DNA of 64,000 nucleotides from an uncultured Bacteroidaceae bacterium (GTDB lineage Bacteria > Bacteroidota > Bacteroidia > Bacteroidales > Bacteroidaceae), in the NCBI GenBank assembly GCA_905233765.1, contig CAJOCU010000012.1:51180-115179 (forward strand). The letters run 5' to 3'. Of this stretch, positions 40,717 to 48,974 are shown in pieces (position 1 is the first letter of the stretch; every line of letters begins with the position of its first letter). A program made the translations under genes and the position numbers. The notes beneath the pieces are model-generated. The model ran no database searches and was not told the origin of the DNA. It saw only the letters and a list, made by a program, of their open reading frames with translations.

Positions 40717-41934
40717 ATGATAAAAGATATACATCGGCCAAAAGTATCAACTTCCCTCCCTAACAGGGGAGAGGCTGGGCGTGGGGCCAAGCAAATCGCC
40801 ATCCTCGGTTCCACCGGTTCCATTGGCACCCAGGCCCTGCAGGTCATTGCCGAGCACCCCGACCGTTTCGAAGCCCGCGTGCTCACGGCCAACAACCGCT
40901 GGGAACTGCTTGCCGAGCAGGCACGTCAGTTCAAGCCCGCTACAGTAGTGATTGCCAACGAAACCCACTACCCTGCCCTACGCGATGCCCTTGCGGACTT
41001 ACCCATCGCCGTCTATGCCGGCGCCGAAGCGCTCTGTCAGGTGGTGGAAGGCACCGAAGTGGATATGGTGCTCACGGCGATGGTCGGTTTTGCAGGCCTG
41101 CCGCCCACGATTGCAGCCATCAAGGCAGGCAAGCCCATCGCTCTGGCCAACAAGGAGACGATGGTCGTGGCGGGTGAACTCATCAATGGCCTCTGCCGAC
41201 AGTACCAGGTTCCTATCCTCCCCGTTGATAGCGAGCACTCGGCTATCTTCCAAAGCATTATGGGCGAGGTATCACCCATCGAGAAGATCATCCTCACGGC
41301 CTCCGGAGGCCCCTTCCGCACGTTCACGCGCGAGCAGCTGGAGACTGTCACGCCTGCAATGGCACTCAAGCACCCCAACTGGGACATGGGTGCCAAGATC
41401 ACTATCGACTCCGCATCGATGATGAACAAAGGCTTCGAAGTCATCGAGGCCAAGTGGCTCTTCGGTGTGGAGCCCGAACGCATACAAGTCGTCGTGCACC
41501 CACAGAGCGTCGTGCACTCCGCCGTGCAGTTTGCCGACGGCGCCGTGAAGGCGCAGCTCGGTGTGCCCGATATGCGCGTGCCCATCCAGCTGGCCTTCTC
41601 GTTCCCCGAGCGCCTGCAGAGCAGTTTCGACCGCCTCGACTGGTTCACGATGCACTCGCTGACCTTCGAGCGCCCCGACACGGAGCGCTTCCGCTGCCTC
41701 GCCCTCGCCTATGAGAGCCTGCGCCAAGGAGGTAATATGCCCTGCATCGTCAATGCCGCCAACGAGATCGTCAACCGCGCCTTCCTCGAAGGCCGCTGCC
41801 GCTTCCTCGAGATGGCTGACATCATCGAACAAACCATGCAGCGCGCCACCTTCATCAAGCAACCCACCTACGAGGACTACCTCGCCACCGACGCGGAAGC
41901 CCGAAGGATTGCCACCTCAATCGTAAAATCGTAA
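40717..41934 (+). CDS. dxr: 1-deoxy-D-xylulose 5-phosphate reductoisomerase
   Basis: Second step of the MEP isoprenoid pathway, giving 2-C-methylerythritol 4-phosphate with NADPH. Motifs: NADPH-binding ILGSTGSIGTQAL (~28-40), ANKETMVVAGELI, LPVDSEHSAIFQ, and SGGPFRT. 405 residues against ~385 in relatives; the extra ~15 residues near the N-terminus (STSLPNRGEAGRGA) come from a GC-rich element at 40755-40789. ispD lies on the opposite strand at 45763, the other MEP enzyme seen in the window. Confidence 0.95.
   Translation: MIKDIHRPKVSTSLPNRGEAGRGAKQIAILGSTGSIGTQALQVIAEHPDRFEARVLTANNRWELLAEQARQFKPATVVIANETHYPALRDALADLPIAVYAGAEALCQVVEGTEVDMVLTAMVGFAGLPPTIAAIKAGKPIALANKETMVVAGELINGLCRQYQVPILPVDSEHSAIFQSIMGEVSPIEKIILTASGGPFRTFTREQLETVTPAMALKHPNWDMGAKITIDSASMMNKGFEVIEAKWLFGVEPERIQVVVHPQSVVHSAVQFADGAVKAQLGVPDMRVPIQLAFSFPERLQSSFDRLDWFTMHSLTFERPDTERFRCLALAYESLRQGGNMPCIVNAANEIVNRAFLEGRCRFLEMADIIEQTMQRATFIKQPTYEDYLATDAEARRIATSIVKS
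40755..40789 (-). repeat. GC-rich repeat element in the N-terminus of dxr
   Basis: On the minus strand GGCCCCACGCCCAG tail followed by CTCCCC-tgtta-GGGAGG. A single arm, in frame just before the NADPH-binding fold. Confidence 0.85.
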
Positions 41935-41947
41935 AATCGTAAAATAG
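41925..41947. repeat. Period-8 repeat (CGTAAAAT) between dxr and rseP
   Basis: Three units of ATCGTAAA ending dxr and filling the short gap before rseP (ATG at 41952). Confidence 0.75.
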
Positions 41948-41951
41948 GTAT

Positions 41952-43361
41952 ATGAGTGTTTTCTGGATTAAAGCTTTTCAATTGATTCTGTGCTTTGCCC
42001 TCCTCATCGTATTGCACGAGGGCGGCCATTTCTTCTTCTCTAAACTATTCGGAGTCAAGGTGGAGAAGTTCTTCATGTTCTTCGACTACAAGTTCCACCT
42101 CTTCTCCACCAAGGACAAGTGGTTCACACGTCTCTTCCCCAAGATGGCCAAGAACGAGACCGAGTATGGCATCGGCTGGATTCCTCTCGGCGGCTACGTG
42201 AAGATCGCCGGCATGATCGACGAGAGCCTCGACACCGAGCAGATGAAGCAGCCCGTGCAGCCCGATGAGTTCCGCGCCAAGCCCGTGTGGCAGCGCTTCC
42301 TGATCATGGTCGGCGGCGTGCTCGTCAACTTCCTGTTGGCGCTGTTCATCTATGCTATGATCCTATTCACGTGGGGCAGCGACACGCTTCCGATGCGTAA
42401 TATCACCGACGGCTTCGCCTACAACGAGATGGCCCAGGAGTTGGGCTTCCGCGACGGCGACATCCCCGTGAAGGTCGATGGCGAACCCATCGAGGGCTGG
42501 GACGGCAGCGTCTATCGCGCCATCTCCGAGGCTCAGACCGTCACCGTCCTGCGCAACGGCGCCGAGGTGCAGATCTCGATGCCCGCCGAGGGCGTCAACC
42601 TGCTGGAGATGATTGAGCAGGACCCGCGCTTCCTCGCAATCCGCGTGCCGTCACGTGTAGATAGCGTCCTGCCCAACTCGCCTGCCGCCAAAGCCGGTAT
42701 GCGCAGCGGAGCTCGCCTGCTGGCCATCGACGGCACAGACGTGGATTGGTGGAACGATTTCGACCAAATCATGGGTCGCCGGGCCGATGTCCTGGCATCT
42801 GGTTGCAGCCACGAGGACAGCCTGCGCCTGCGCAACCTCACCGTCGTCTTCTCCAACGAGGAAGGCACCACGCCCGACACCGTTGCCCTGCAGCTCACCG
42901 AGCAGTACATGCTGGGCATCACCCGTCTGGGCATCGCCACCTTCTACAAGGACGACTTCGTACATCACGACTACGGCTTCTGGGAGAGCATCCCCGCCGG
43001 CATCGCCTACGGTTGGGAGACGCTGAAAGGCTATGTCAGCGACCTGAAATACCTCTTCTCCAAGAAAGGCGCCCAGAGCGTAGGCTCCTTCGGCACCATC
43101 GGCAATCTCTTCCCCGCCGTGTGGGACTGGCAGTCGTTCTGGAACATCACTGCCTTCATCTCCATCATCCTGGCCGTAATGAACATCCTGCCCATTCCCG
43201 GTCTCGACGGCGGCCACATCTTCTTCCTCCTCGTGGAAGCCATCACGCGCCGTCCGCCATCGGACAAGTTCATGGAGTGGGCCCAATACGTCGGTATGGC
43301 CCTCCTGCTGGCCCTCATGGTCCTCGCCCTCTTCAACGATGCTGTGAAGTTCCTGTTCTAA
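41952..43361 (+). CDS. rseP: RIP metalloprotease RseP (site-2 protease)
   Basis: Intramembrane zinc protease that cleaves membrane-anchored anti-sigma factors or remnant signal peptides. HEGGH at about residue 22 in the first transmembrane helix supplies the zinc ligands, a PDZ-like segment lies in the middle (~210-290), and LDGGH (~418) in the last transmembrane part supplies the third ligand. Length 469. It shares a 29-bp convergent overlap with the GH2 gene (43333-43361). Follows dxr, the common Bacteroidetes order. Confidence 0.93.
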   Translation: MSVFWIKAFQLILCFALLIVLHEGGHFFFSKLFGVKVEKFFMFFDYKFHLFSTKDKWFTRLFPKMAKNETEYGIGWIPLGGYVKIAGMIDESLDTEQMKQPVQPDEFRAKPVWQRFLIMVGGVLVNFLLALFIYAMILFTWGSDTLPMRNITDGFAYNEMAQELGFRDGDIPVKVDGEPIEGWDGSVYRAISEAQTVTVLRNGAEVQISMPAEGVNLLEMIEQDPRFLAIRVPSRVDSVLPNSPAAKAGMRSGARLLAIDGTDVDWWNDFDQIMGRRADVLASGCSHEDSLRLRNLTVVFSNEEGTTPDTVALQLTEQYMLGITRLGIATFYKDDFVHHDYGFWESIPAGIAYGWETLKGYVSDLKYLFSKKGAQSVGSFGTIGNLFPAVWDWQSFWNITAFISIILAVMNILPIPGLDGGHIFFLLVEAITRRPPSDKFMEWAQYVGMALLLALMVLALFNDAVKFLF

Positions 43362-45753
43362 GAGTAGCTAGTTTCAGCTTCGCTGGTCTGAGGCCCTCAG
43401 TAGTAGCGGTAAGGGTGATGGCGGAGGGCGTTTGACCCGCGCGCAGAATGGCAAGGCAGCGACCTTGGAAAAGGCGGCGGTGGTCGGCCTGCGTGAGTTC
43501 ATCACTGTAGTGGTCGCCGGATGAGACGGCTGCTAATTTTGCATTGCCTTCCAGCGTGAAAGCAACGTCATAATCAGCAGAAGGAACGACTCGTCCCTTT
43601 TTATCAACAGCCTCCACGCGCACATGAGCTAAGTCGATGCCATCGGCCTTCCAGACCACCGGTCCGTTCTTATCAGCCACCAGCCTCAACGCCACAGCCT
43701 TGCCGGCTGTCTCCTCGCGGTGTCGAGCTACGACCTTTCCATTGTTGCGTGCGATGGCCTCGATGTAGCCGGGTTCGTAGTTGAACTTATCCCAGCGAAT
43801 CTGGCTGCGTGCCTTAGGGTTCTGGCGGTCGTTCTGCTTGGTGCCGAGGCTACGTCCGTTCATGACGAGCTCCACCTCGTCGCAGTTGGTGTAGATGGTC
43901 AGATTCAGCTCCTCGCCGGCTGTACGCGTCCAGTGGTCGGTAAGACGGCGGATGCGCTGTTTCACGCCGTTCCACTCGATATCCTGACTCTGCTCCTGGA
44001 AGCAGAGGTGCACGACGGGTTCGTCCTTAAAGATGCTCTTGGCCAGATAGGCGTTGGGCTTGGCGGTGAGGTCGATATAGAAGGCACCCTGTGCCCAGCC
44101 CTTCGCGGGCCAGCCTTGACTCTCTCCCAGGTAGTCGATGGCACCCCAGTAGGCGAGTCCGATAACCTTGGAGAGGTCCATCTCGTAGTAGTTGGGGCCC
44201 ATTCCAACCATCGTGGCCTCACTCTGGTAGAACATCATCCACGGGAACTTCAGGCCGTCGCCAGGGAAGTACATATACCTATAATTATAAGCAGCGATGT
44301 CGGTCTCCATTACCAGCGGTGCGGGCAGCGAGTCGGTCTTGTGCGAGCGGCCACGCGGGTGCATGGCCACGGTGATGAGGCGCGAGTCGTCGTAGCGCTG
44401 GAGCAGCGGCTTCATCATGCGATAGGGCGTGACACCCCAGTCGCCGTAGGGCAGGTTGGGATAGGTCTGCAGCTCGTTGCCGAGGCTCCAGAAGACGATG
44501 CTGGGGTGGTTGCGGTCGCGACGAATCCACTCGGGGACATCGTGCTGCCACAGTTCAGTCCAGCGCGCGCGACCGCCGCAGTACTGCGTGAGCCATTTGT
44601 CGTAGAGTTCATCCACCACGAGGATACCTAGCGAGTCGCAGAGATCCAGCAGGCTGACACTGTAGGGGTTATGGGAGGTGCGGATGTGGTTGAAACCAAA
44701 CTCCTTGAGCAGCCTGATTCGCTTCTCGATAGCACGCGGATAGGCGGCAGCACCGAGCGCGCCCAGCGTGTGGTGGTTGGCGATGCCCTTGAGCAGCACC
44801 TTGCGACCATTGAGTTTCATGCCGAAGGCAGGCGAGAACTCCAGTTGGCGCACGCCAAAGCGAGAGCGAACACAATCCGCGACGCTTCCGTCGGCATGAT
44901 AGACGGTGACCTCAGCTGTGTAGAGATAAGGGTCTTCGATGTCCCAACGGTGGACATTAGGCAGTGCGATAGCAGGCAACTGGTACTCGCGTGTGCGTTG
45001 GTTGCCGCGGAACACCTCGTCGGAAGTCTGTTCTGCTATGCAGCGACCGTCGCGGTCGAGGATGCGCGTGGCAAACTTCAAGGTCTTCAGGCCGCGTTCA
45101 AGGGAGGTCACCTCTGCCCTCAAACTTACAGTGTCGGTGCCGTTGGTGGTGATGTAGAGCGGATGACGGGTGAAGAAAGTCGCGGGGTCGGTGGTGTTAA
45201 GGTGCACGTCGCGGTAGAGACCGGCACCCGTGTACCAACGGCTGTTGTTGGCCCCGCGGCTGTCGGCACGCACGGCCAGCACGTTCTTCTCACCCCAGCG
45301 CAACAGCTTGGAGATATCGGCCTCGAAGCCGAGGTAGCCGTAGTCCGTTTTGCCGATGAAATGGCCATTTAAGTAGGCATCGCCCACATAAAGGACACCC
45401 TCGAAATCGATGAGCACTCTCCTACCCCGCCACGCCTCGTCGGGCGTGAACGTCTTGCGATACCAGGCAACACCCATCTCTTTGAAGCCACGCGGAGAGA
45501 GGCGGCTCTTGATGTTGGCGCCCGGGTCGCTGGTGTCGGGACGTTCGTCATCGCCGGGTGCTACCCACGGCTGTTCGATTTGGAAATCGTGGGGCAGGTC
45601 GAGTGTGCGCCAATCGCTGTCGTCGATGGCGGGCTGCTCGGCACTAGGGACGTCGCCGGCGTGGAATTTCCAACCGAAGTTGAAGAGTTCGGAGGTACGC
45701 TGTGCTGCCAGCGGCGTAGCAATCAGCAGGGCTGCAAGGAGGAGATGTCTCAT
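43333..45753 (-). CDS. GH2 beta-galactosidase-like glycosidase, exported
   Basis: Signal peptide MRHLLLAALLIATPLAAQ. GH2 architecture: sugar-binding domain (~20-190; LDLPHDFQIEQPW), immunoglobulin-like domain, TIM barrel with NHHTLGALGAAAYPRAIE, acid/base Glu in WSLGNEL (~425), nucleophile Glu in FYQSEATM (~510), then DUF4982-like C-terminal domains. 806 residues. Beta-galactosidase is the most likely activity, but beta-mannosidase or glucuronidase is not excluded. Together with the GH20-GH33 protein it could strip host glycans. It ends by overlapping rseP by 29 bp. Confidence 0.9.
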   Translation of the reverse strand: MRHLLLAALLIATPLAAQRTSELFNFGWKFHAGDVPSAEQPAIDDSDWRTLDLPHDFQIEQPWVAPGDDERPDTSDPGANIKSRLSPRGFKEMGVAWYRKTFTPDEAWRGRRVLIDFEGVLYVGDAYLNGHFIGKTDYGYLGFEADISKLLRWGEKNVLAVRADSRGANNSRWYTGAGLYRDVHLNTTDPATFFTRHPLYITTNGTDTVSLRAEVTSLERGLKTLKFATRILDRDGRCIAEQTSDEVFRGNQRTREYQLPAIALPNVHRWDIEDPYLYTAEVTVYHADGSVADCVRSRFGVRQLEFSPAFGMKLNGRKVLLKGIANHHTLGALGAAAYPRAIEKRIRLLKEFGFNHIRTSHNPYSVSLLDLCDSLGILVVDELYDKWLTQYCGGRARWTELWQHDVPEWIRRDRNHPSIVFWSLGNELQTYPNLPYGDWGVTPYRMMKPLLQRYDDSRLITVAMHPRGRSHKTDSLPAPLVMETDIAAYNYRYMYFPGDGLKFPWMMFYQSEATMVGMGPNYYEMDLSKVIGLAYWGAIDYLGESQGWPAKGWAQGAFYIDLTAKPNAYLAKSIFKDEPVVHLCFQEQSQDIEWNGVKQRIRRLTDHWTRTAGEELNLTIYTNCDEVELVMNGRSLGTKQNDRQNPKARSQIRWDKFNYEPGYIEAIARNNGKVVARHREETAGKAVALRLVADKNGPVVWKADGIDLAHVRVEAVDKKGRVVPSADYDVAFTLEGNAKLAAVSSGDHYSDELTQADHRRLFQGRCLAILRAGQTPSAITLTATTEGLRPAKLKLATLRTGTSQHR

Positions 45754-45762
45754 GTGAAGGTG

Positions 45763-46494
45763 TTAGGATTGGTTTGTGTGAAGGAGCGCTTCGGCGATGG
45801 TGAGGTCGGAGGGCGTAGTGATCTTGATATTCTCGCGGTTGCCCTCCACGAGGGTGACGGGATGCCCGAGGGCCTCAACCACGGAAGCATCATCGGTGAA
45901 GGCATCGCGGTAGGGCTGTTCGTAAGCGCGCAGCAGCAGGGGGTACTGGAAGGTCTGGGGTGTCTGCACGAGGCGGTAGAGGGAGCGGTCAACCATGACA
46001 GAGAGCCCCTTCCCCGCCCCCTCCCCTGTTAGGGCGGGGTGAAGCTGGCGCACGGTCTCGACGACGGGGATGACGGGGATGGCGGCGCCGTGGCCGCGAG
46101 CAGCCTCGAAGGTGTGGCGGATGACCGCTTCGCTCACGAAAGGTCGCACGCCGTCATGTACAGCAACAATATCAGTCCTATGCGCTGCAGCGCATAAGAC
46201 TGACAAACCACTTTTTACTGAATGGAACCGTGTCTCGCCGCCATCGGCGATGGTGTGCGAAAGGGTGAAATGGTGCTTTTCGCAGAGGTCGCGCCAGAAG
46301 TCCTGTTGGTCTTTGGGCAGGACCAAAACGATGTGTATGCCAGGGACAGCACGCTCGAAGGCTTCGAGCGTGTGCATCAGTACAGGGCGCCCGCCGATAG
46401 GCAGGAACTGCTTGGGCAGGTCACCACCCATGCGCAAGCCCTTGCCGCCGGCAACAATAATAACAGACTCTTCCCCCATCTGGCAATTATTCAT
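45763..46494 (-). CDS. ispD: 2-C-methyl-D-erythritol 4-phosphate cytidylyltransferase
   Basis: MEP pathway enzyme that makes CDP-methylerythritol. [20 protein letters not shown] (~12-31) is the CTP-binding signature; [13 protein letters not shown] and DDASVVEAL are also present. 243 residues, slightly longer than usual (~230). Two repeat insertions: a palindrome coding [10 protein letters not shown] (~97-107) and a GC-rich arm coding [12 protein letters not shown] (~152-163) between the RQL and DRS motifs. The stop lies 9 nt before the GH2 start. Followed (same strand) by GH2; preceded by the DJ-1 gene with a 3-nt gap. Confidence 0.94.
   Translation of the reverse strand: MNNCQMGEESVIIVAGGKGLRMGGDLPKQFLPIGGRPVLMHTLEAFERAVPGIHIVLVLPKDQQDFWRDLCEKHHFTLSHTIADGGETRFHSVKSGLSVLCAAAHRTDIVAVHDGVRPFVSEAVIRHTFEAARGHGAAIPVIPVVETVRQLHPALTGEGAGKGLSVMVDRSLYRLVQTPQTFQYPLLLRAYEQPYRDAFTDDASVVEALGHPVTLVEGNRENIKITTPSDLTIAEALLHTNQS
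46005..46039 (+). repeat. GC-rich repeat element in ispD
   Basis: GCCCCTTCCCCGCCCC tail and CTCCCC-tgtta-GGGCGGGG. Almost the same as the second arm of the feoB doublet at 59005-59040. Confidence 0.85.
46172..46203. repeat. 32-bp near-perfect palindrome in ispD
   Basis: Centred at 46187/46188 (TATGCGCTGCAGCGCATA in the middle), one mismatched pair. It encodes a Cys/Ala-rich turn in a spot where other IspD proteins have a short non-homologous loop. Confidence 0.75.
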
Positions 46495-46497
46495 TCT

Positions 46498-47046
46498 TCA
46501 TACTTCACTCCAAAGCATTCCCTCCCTGAGGGCGTCAGCAGTAGCTTTGTCCTTCAGGCGTTCCACGATGTCGTAGCCGAATTCGAAGACGGCAGCGGGT
46601 CCTTTGCCAGTGATGAACAGTCCGTCCTGCTCCACGAGGGCACCTGTGCAAGTGGCACCCTTCAGCTCACCTTCGAAACCGGGGTAGCAGGTGGCGCGCT
46701 TGCCCTCCAAGAGACCAAGACGGCCGAGGATGAGCGGAGCTGCACAGATGGCTGCCACGGGGCGGCCCAGATAGACGTGGTCGCGGAGACGTTCGTTCAG
46801 GTCATCGCAGGCGGCCAGATTGGTGGCACCGGGCAGCCCACCGGGGAAGATGAGCATCTCGGCATCGAAGAAGTCCACTTCCTGGAGAAGGGCATCGGTC
46901 TCGACGCGGATACCGTGGGCGCCGGCGACAGTGCGCTGACCCGTGATGGAAACAATCTGCAGGTCGAGGCCTGCACGGCGAATGATGTCGGCAGTGCCGA
47001 GGGCTTCAATTTCCTCGGTGCCAGTGGCGAAGAATAAGTAAACCAT
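46498..47046 (-). CDS. DJ-1/PfpI family protein
   Basis: The start MVYLFFATGTEEIEALGTAD at 47046 is used because it aligns with the DJ-1 family; a longer in-frame ORF upstream overlaps pdxJ and is rejected. Nucleophile elbow Cys in AAICAAPLILG (~101), Glu in TEEIEA (~11-15) and GGLPGA complete the site. 182 residues is normal. Roles of the family include repair of glycated molecules and stress response; exact role unknown. The gap to pdxJ has a period-7 repeat (GACGATTT). Confidence 0.9.
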   Translation of the reverse strand: MVYLFFATGTEEIEALGTADIIRRAGLDLQIVSITGQRTVAGAHGIRVETDALLQEVDFFDAEMLIFPGGLPGATNLAACDDLNERLRDHVYLGRPVAAICAAPLILGRLGLLEGKRATCYPGFEGELKGATCTGALVEQDGLFITGKGPAAVFEFGYDIVERLKDKATADALREGMLWSEV

Positions 47047-47084
47047 TTTTATTTGACGATTTGACGATTTTATGATTTGAGACA
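47047..47084. repeat. Period-7/8 repeat (TTTGACGA) between the DJ-1 gene and pdxJ
   Basis: Three tandem TTTGACGAT-like units in the 23-bp gap, reaching the last codons of pdxJ. Confidence 0.65.
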
Positions 47085-47789
47085 AGCCAGATACCTCTTG
47101 ATGGTTTCTTCGAGGCCCAGATAGAGGGCATCGCAGATGAGGGCGTGTCCGATACTGACCTCGTCGAGCCAGGGTATCTGCTGGTGGAAATAGGCGAGAT
47201 TCTGGAGGCTGAGGTCGTGACCGGCATTCAGACCGAGTCCAAGGACACGGGCGGCATTGGCAGCACGGATGAAGGGAGCGATGGCGGCAGCAGGGTCGGC
47301 AGCATAGGCGGCTGCATAGGGCTCGGTGTAGAGTTCCACGCGGTCGGCGCCGGCGCGGGCAGCGTAGTCCACCATCTCCTCGTCGGCATTCACGAAGATG
47401 CTGACGCGGATGCCTGCCTCGCGGAAGCGGGCGGTGACATCGGTGAGAAAGTTGAGGTGGGTCTTCGTGTCCCAACCGTGGTTGGAGGTAATCTGGTCGT
47501 GACCGTCGGGCACCAGAGTGACCTGCGTGGGACGGTTCTCAAGGACGAGAGCGATAAACTCCGAGATGGGGTTACCCTCGATGTTGAACTCGGTCGTGAG
47601 GCGCGGCTTCAGGTCGCGAACATCCTGGTAGCGGATGTGGCGCTGGTCTGGGCGTGGATGCACGGTGATACCCTGCGCACCGAAGCGCTCACAGTCGAGC
47701 GCCACCTGCAGCACATCGGGGTTGTTCCCTCCACGCGCATTGCGGATGGTAGCTACCTTATTGATATTGACGCTTAATTTTGTAGCCAT
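47070..47789 (-). CDS. pdxJ: Pyridoxine 5'-phosphate synthase PdxJ
   Basis: Last step of DXP-dependent vitamin B6 synthesis, joining 1-deoxyxylulose 5-phosphate with 3-amino-2-oxopropyl phosphate. TIM barrel with [16 protein letters not shown] at the N-terminus, [13 protein letters not shown] (catalytic His) and [12 protein letters not shown]. 239 residues is normal. -7 box TATCTTTG lies at 47855-47862 on the minus strand. DXP-dependent B6 synthesis fits the MEP pathway genes nearby. Confidence 0.95.
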   Translation of the reverse strand: MATKLSVNINKVATIRNARGGNNPDVLQVALDCERFGAQGITVHPRPDQRHIRYQDVRDLKPRLTTEFNIEGNPISEFIALVLENRPTQVTLVPDGHDQITSNHGWDTKTHLNFLTDVTARFREAGIRVSIFVNADEEMVDYAARAGADRVELYTEPYAAAYAADPAAAIAPFIRAANAARVLGLGLNAGHDLSLQNLAYFHQQIPWLDEVSIGHALICDALYLGLEETIKRYLACLKS

Positions 47790-47799
47790 CTATAAATTA

Positions 47800-47862
47800 A
47801 CAGTTTGACAATTTACAATTCATCATTCGTCATTCACCATTCTAAAAGATGTCGCAAAGATA
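47800..47862 (-). promoter_or_regulatory. pdxJ leader with period-7 repeat and -7 box
   Basis: CAAAGATA (47855-47862) gives minus-strand TATCTTTG. Between it and the ATG lie TTTGACAATTTACAATT and CATTCGTCATTCACC repeats of about seven bases. Confidence 0.55.
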
Positions 47863-47977
47863 CACATATAAATTAAAAGTGAAAAAAGAAAAGTGAAAAA
47901 TGAAGATGAAAGGATAAAAATGAGCGCGAAAGATGCAAAAACTTTCGACTATACACTCTAATCTTTAAACTTTTTCA

Positions 47978-47985
47978 TACCTTTG
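47978..47985 (+). promoter_or_regulatory. -7 box TACCTTTG for tRNA-Ala and nadK
   Basis: TACCTTTG, 27 nt before the tRNA 5' end. It is the only promoter-like signal before nadK, so both should be on one transcript. Confidence 0.6.
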
Positions 47986-48012
47986 CCCTTTGAAAGCGTG
48001 CCTGCCGCACAA

Positions 48013-48086
48013 GGGGACATAGCTCAGCTGGCTAGAGCGCAGCGTTCGCAACGCTGAGGTCGCGGGTTCGATTCCCGTTGTCTCCA
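48013..48086 (+). tRNA. tRNA-Ala (anticodon CGC)
   Basis: Full cloverleaf of 74 nt. Acceptor GGGGACA pairs with TGTCTCC, including the G3-U70 pair that marks alanine tRNA. D arm GCTCAGCTGGCTAGAGC, anticodon stem CAGCG/CGCTG with loop TTCGCAA (anticodon CGC), T arm GCGGGTTCGATTCCCGT. The discriminator is A; CCA is not encoded (CCT follows). It ends 3 nt before the nadK start codon. Confidence 0.95.
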
Positions 48087-48089
48087 CCT

Positions 48090-48974
48090 ATGAAAAAGCT
48101 CTGTTTTGCCCTTTTCGGCAACGTCTTCCAAGCGAAGAAGTCCACTTCCGTTCAAAAGCTCTTCTGCCTTTTGGAAGAGCGTCAGGCATCTCTGCTCATC
48201 GACGAAGGTTTCCACCGCTACTTGGTTCACGACCTGCAAATCAATGTACCCTCCACGGCACAGCTGATTTATGACAATGACTTTCATGCCGACTATGTCA
48301 TTTCGATGGGAGGCGACGGCACCTTCTTGGACGCTGCACGACGTGTAGGCGACAAGCAAATACCGATTCTTGGTGTGAACATGGGACGTCTAGGCTTTCT
48401 GGCCGACATCACCCCCGAAGAGCTGCAGACCGCCATTCAACAGATCTACGACAGAGAGGTGCAGACGGAAGACCGCTGCGTCCTGCAGTTGGAATACGAC
48501 AAAGGGCAACCCGAGGGCTACCCCTTTGCCCTCAACGAAGTGGCGGTCCTCAAGCGCGATGTCTCGTCAATGATTTCCATCCGAGTTGATATCAACGGTG
48601 AATATTTGGCAACCTATCAGGCAGACGGTCTCATCATCAACACCCCCACAGGCTCCACAGGCTACGCCCTGAGCGTGGGCGGTCCAATCATGCAACCCGG
48701 TAGCCATACGCTGGGGCTTGTACCAGTAGCACCTCATTCGCTGACGGTTCGCCCTGTCACATTGACCGACAATTCAGTGATCACGCTCTCCGTGTCGGCC
48801 CGCAACCATCGTTTTCTCGTCTCCCTTGACGGACGTAGTGAGAAATGTGCTGAAGATGTGAAACTGACCATTCGACGAGCTCCCTATGTGATTAAAGTCC
48901 TGAAGCGCCCAAACCAGACCTTCTTCCGAACCCTACGCACTAAATTGATGTGGGGAGCAGATCCTCGGGAATGA
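48090..48974 (+). CDS. nadK: NAD kinase
   Basis: Phosphorylates NAD to NADP. The start MKKLCFALFGNVF at 48090 is chosen by family alignment; upstream codons belong to the tRNA. GGDGTFLDAAR (~74-84), LGVNMGRLGFLAD, NEVAV and TPTGSTGYALSVGGP are the signature motifs. 294 residues. Only 3 nt separate it from the 3' end of tRNA-Ala, so 3' processing of the tRNA would leave an almost leaderless mRNA. The stop overlaps the ABC transporter start (ATGA). Confidence 0.94.
   Translation: MKKLCFALFGNVFQAKKSTSVQKLFCLLEERQASLLIDEGFHRYLVHDLQINVPSTAQLIYDNDFHADYVISMGGDGTFLDAARRVGDKQIPILGVNMGRLGFLADITPEELQTAIQQIYDREVQTEDRCVLQLEYDKGQPEGYPFALNEVAVLKRDVSSMISIRVDINGEYLATYQADGLIINTPTGSTGYALSVGGPIMQPGSHTLGLVPVAPHSLTVRPVTLTDNSVITLSVSARNHRFLVSLDGRSEKCAEDVKLTIRRAPYVIKVLKRPNQTFFRTLRTKLMWGADPRE

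Noticed and set aside
46498..47475. Longer 325-codon form of the DJ-1 gene
   Set aside because: The extra N-terminal part overlaps pdxJ and has no homology; the DJ-1 fold begins at 47046.
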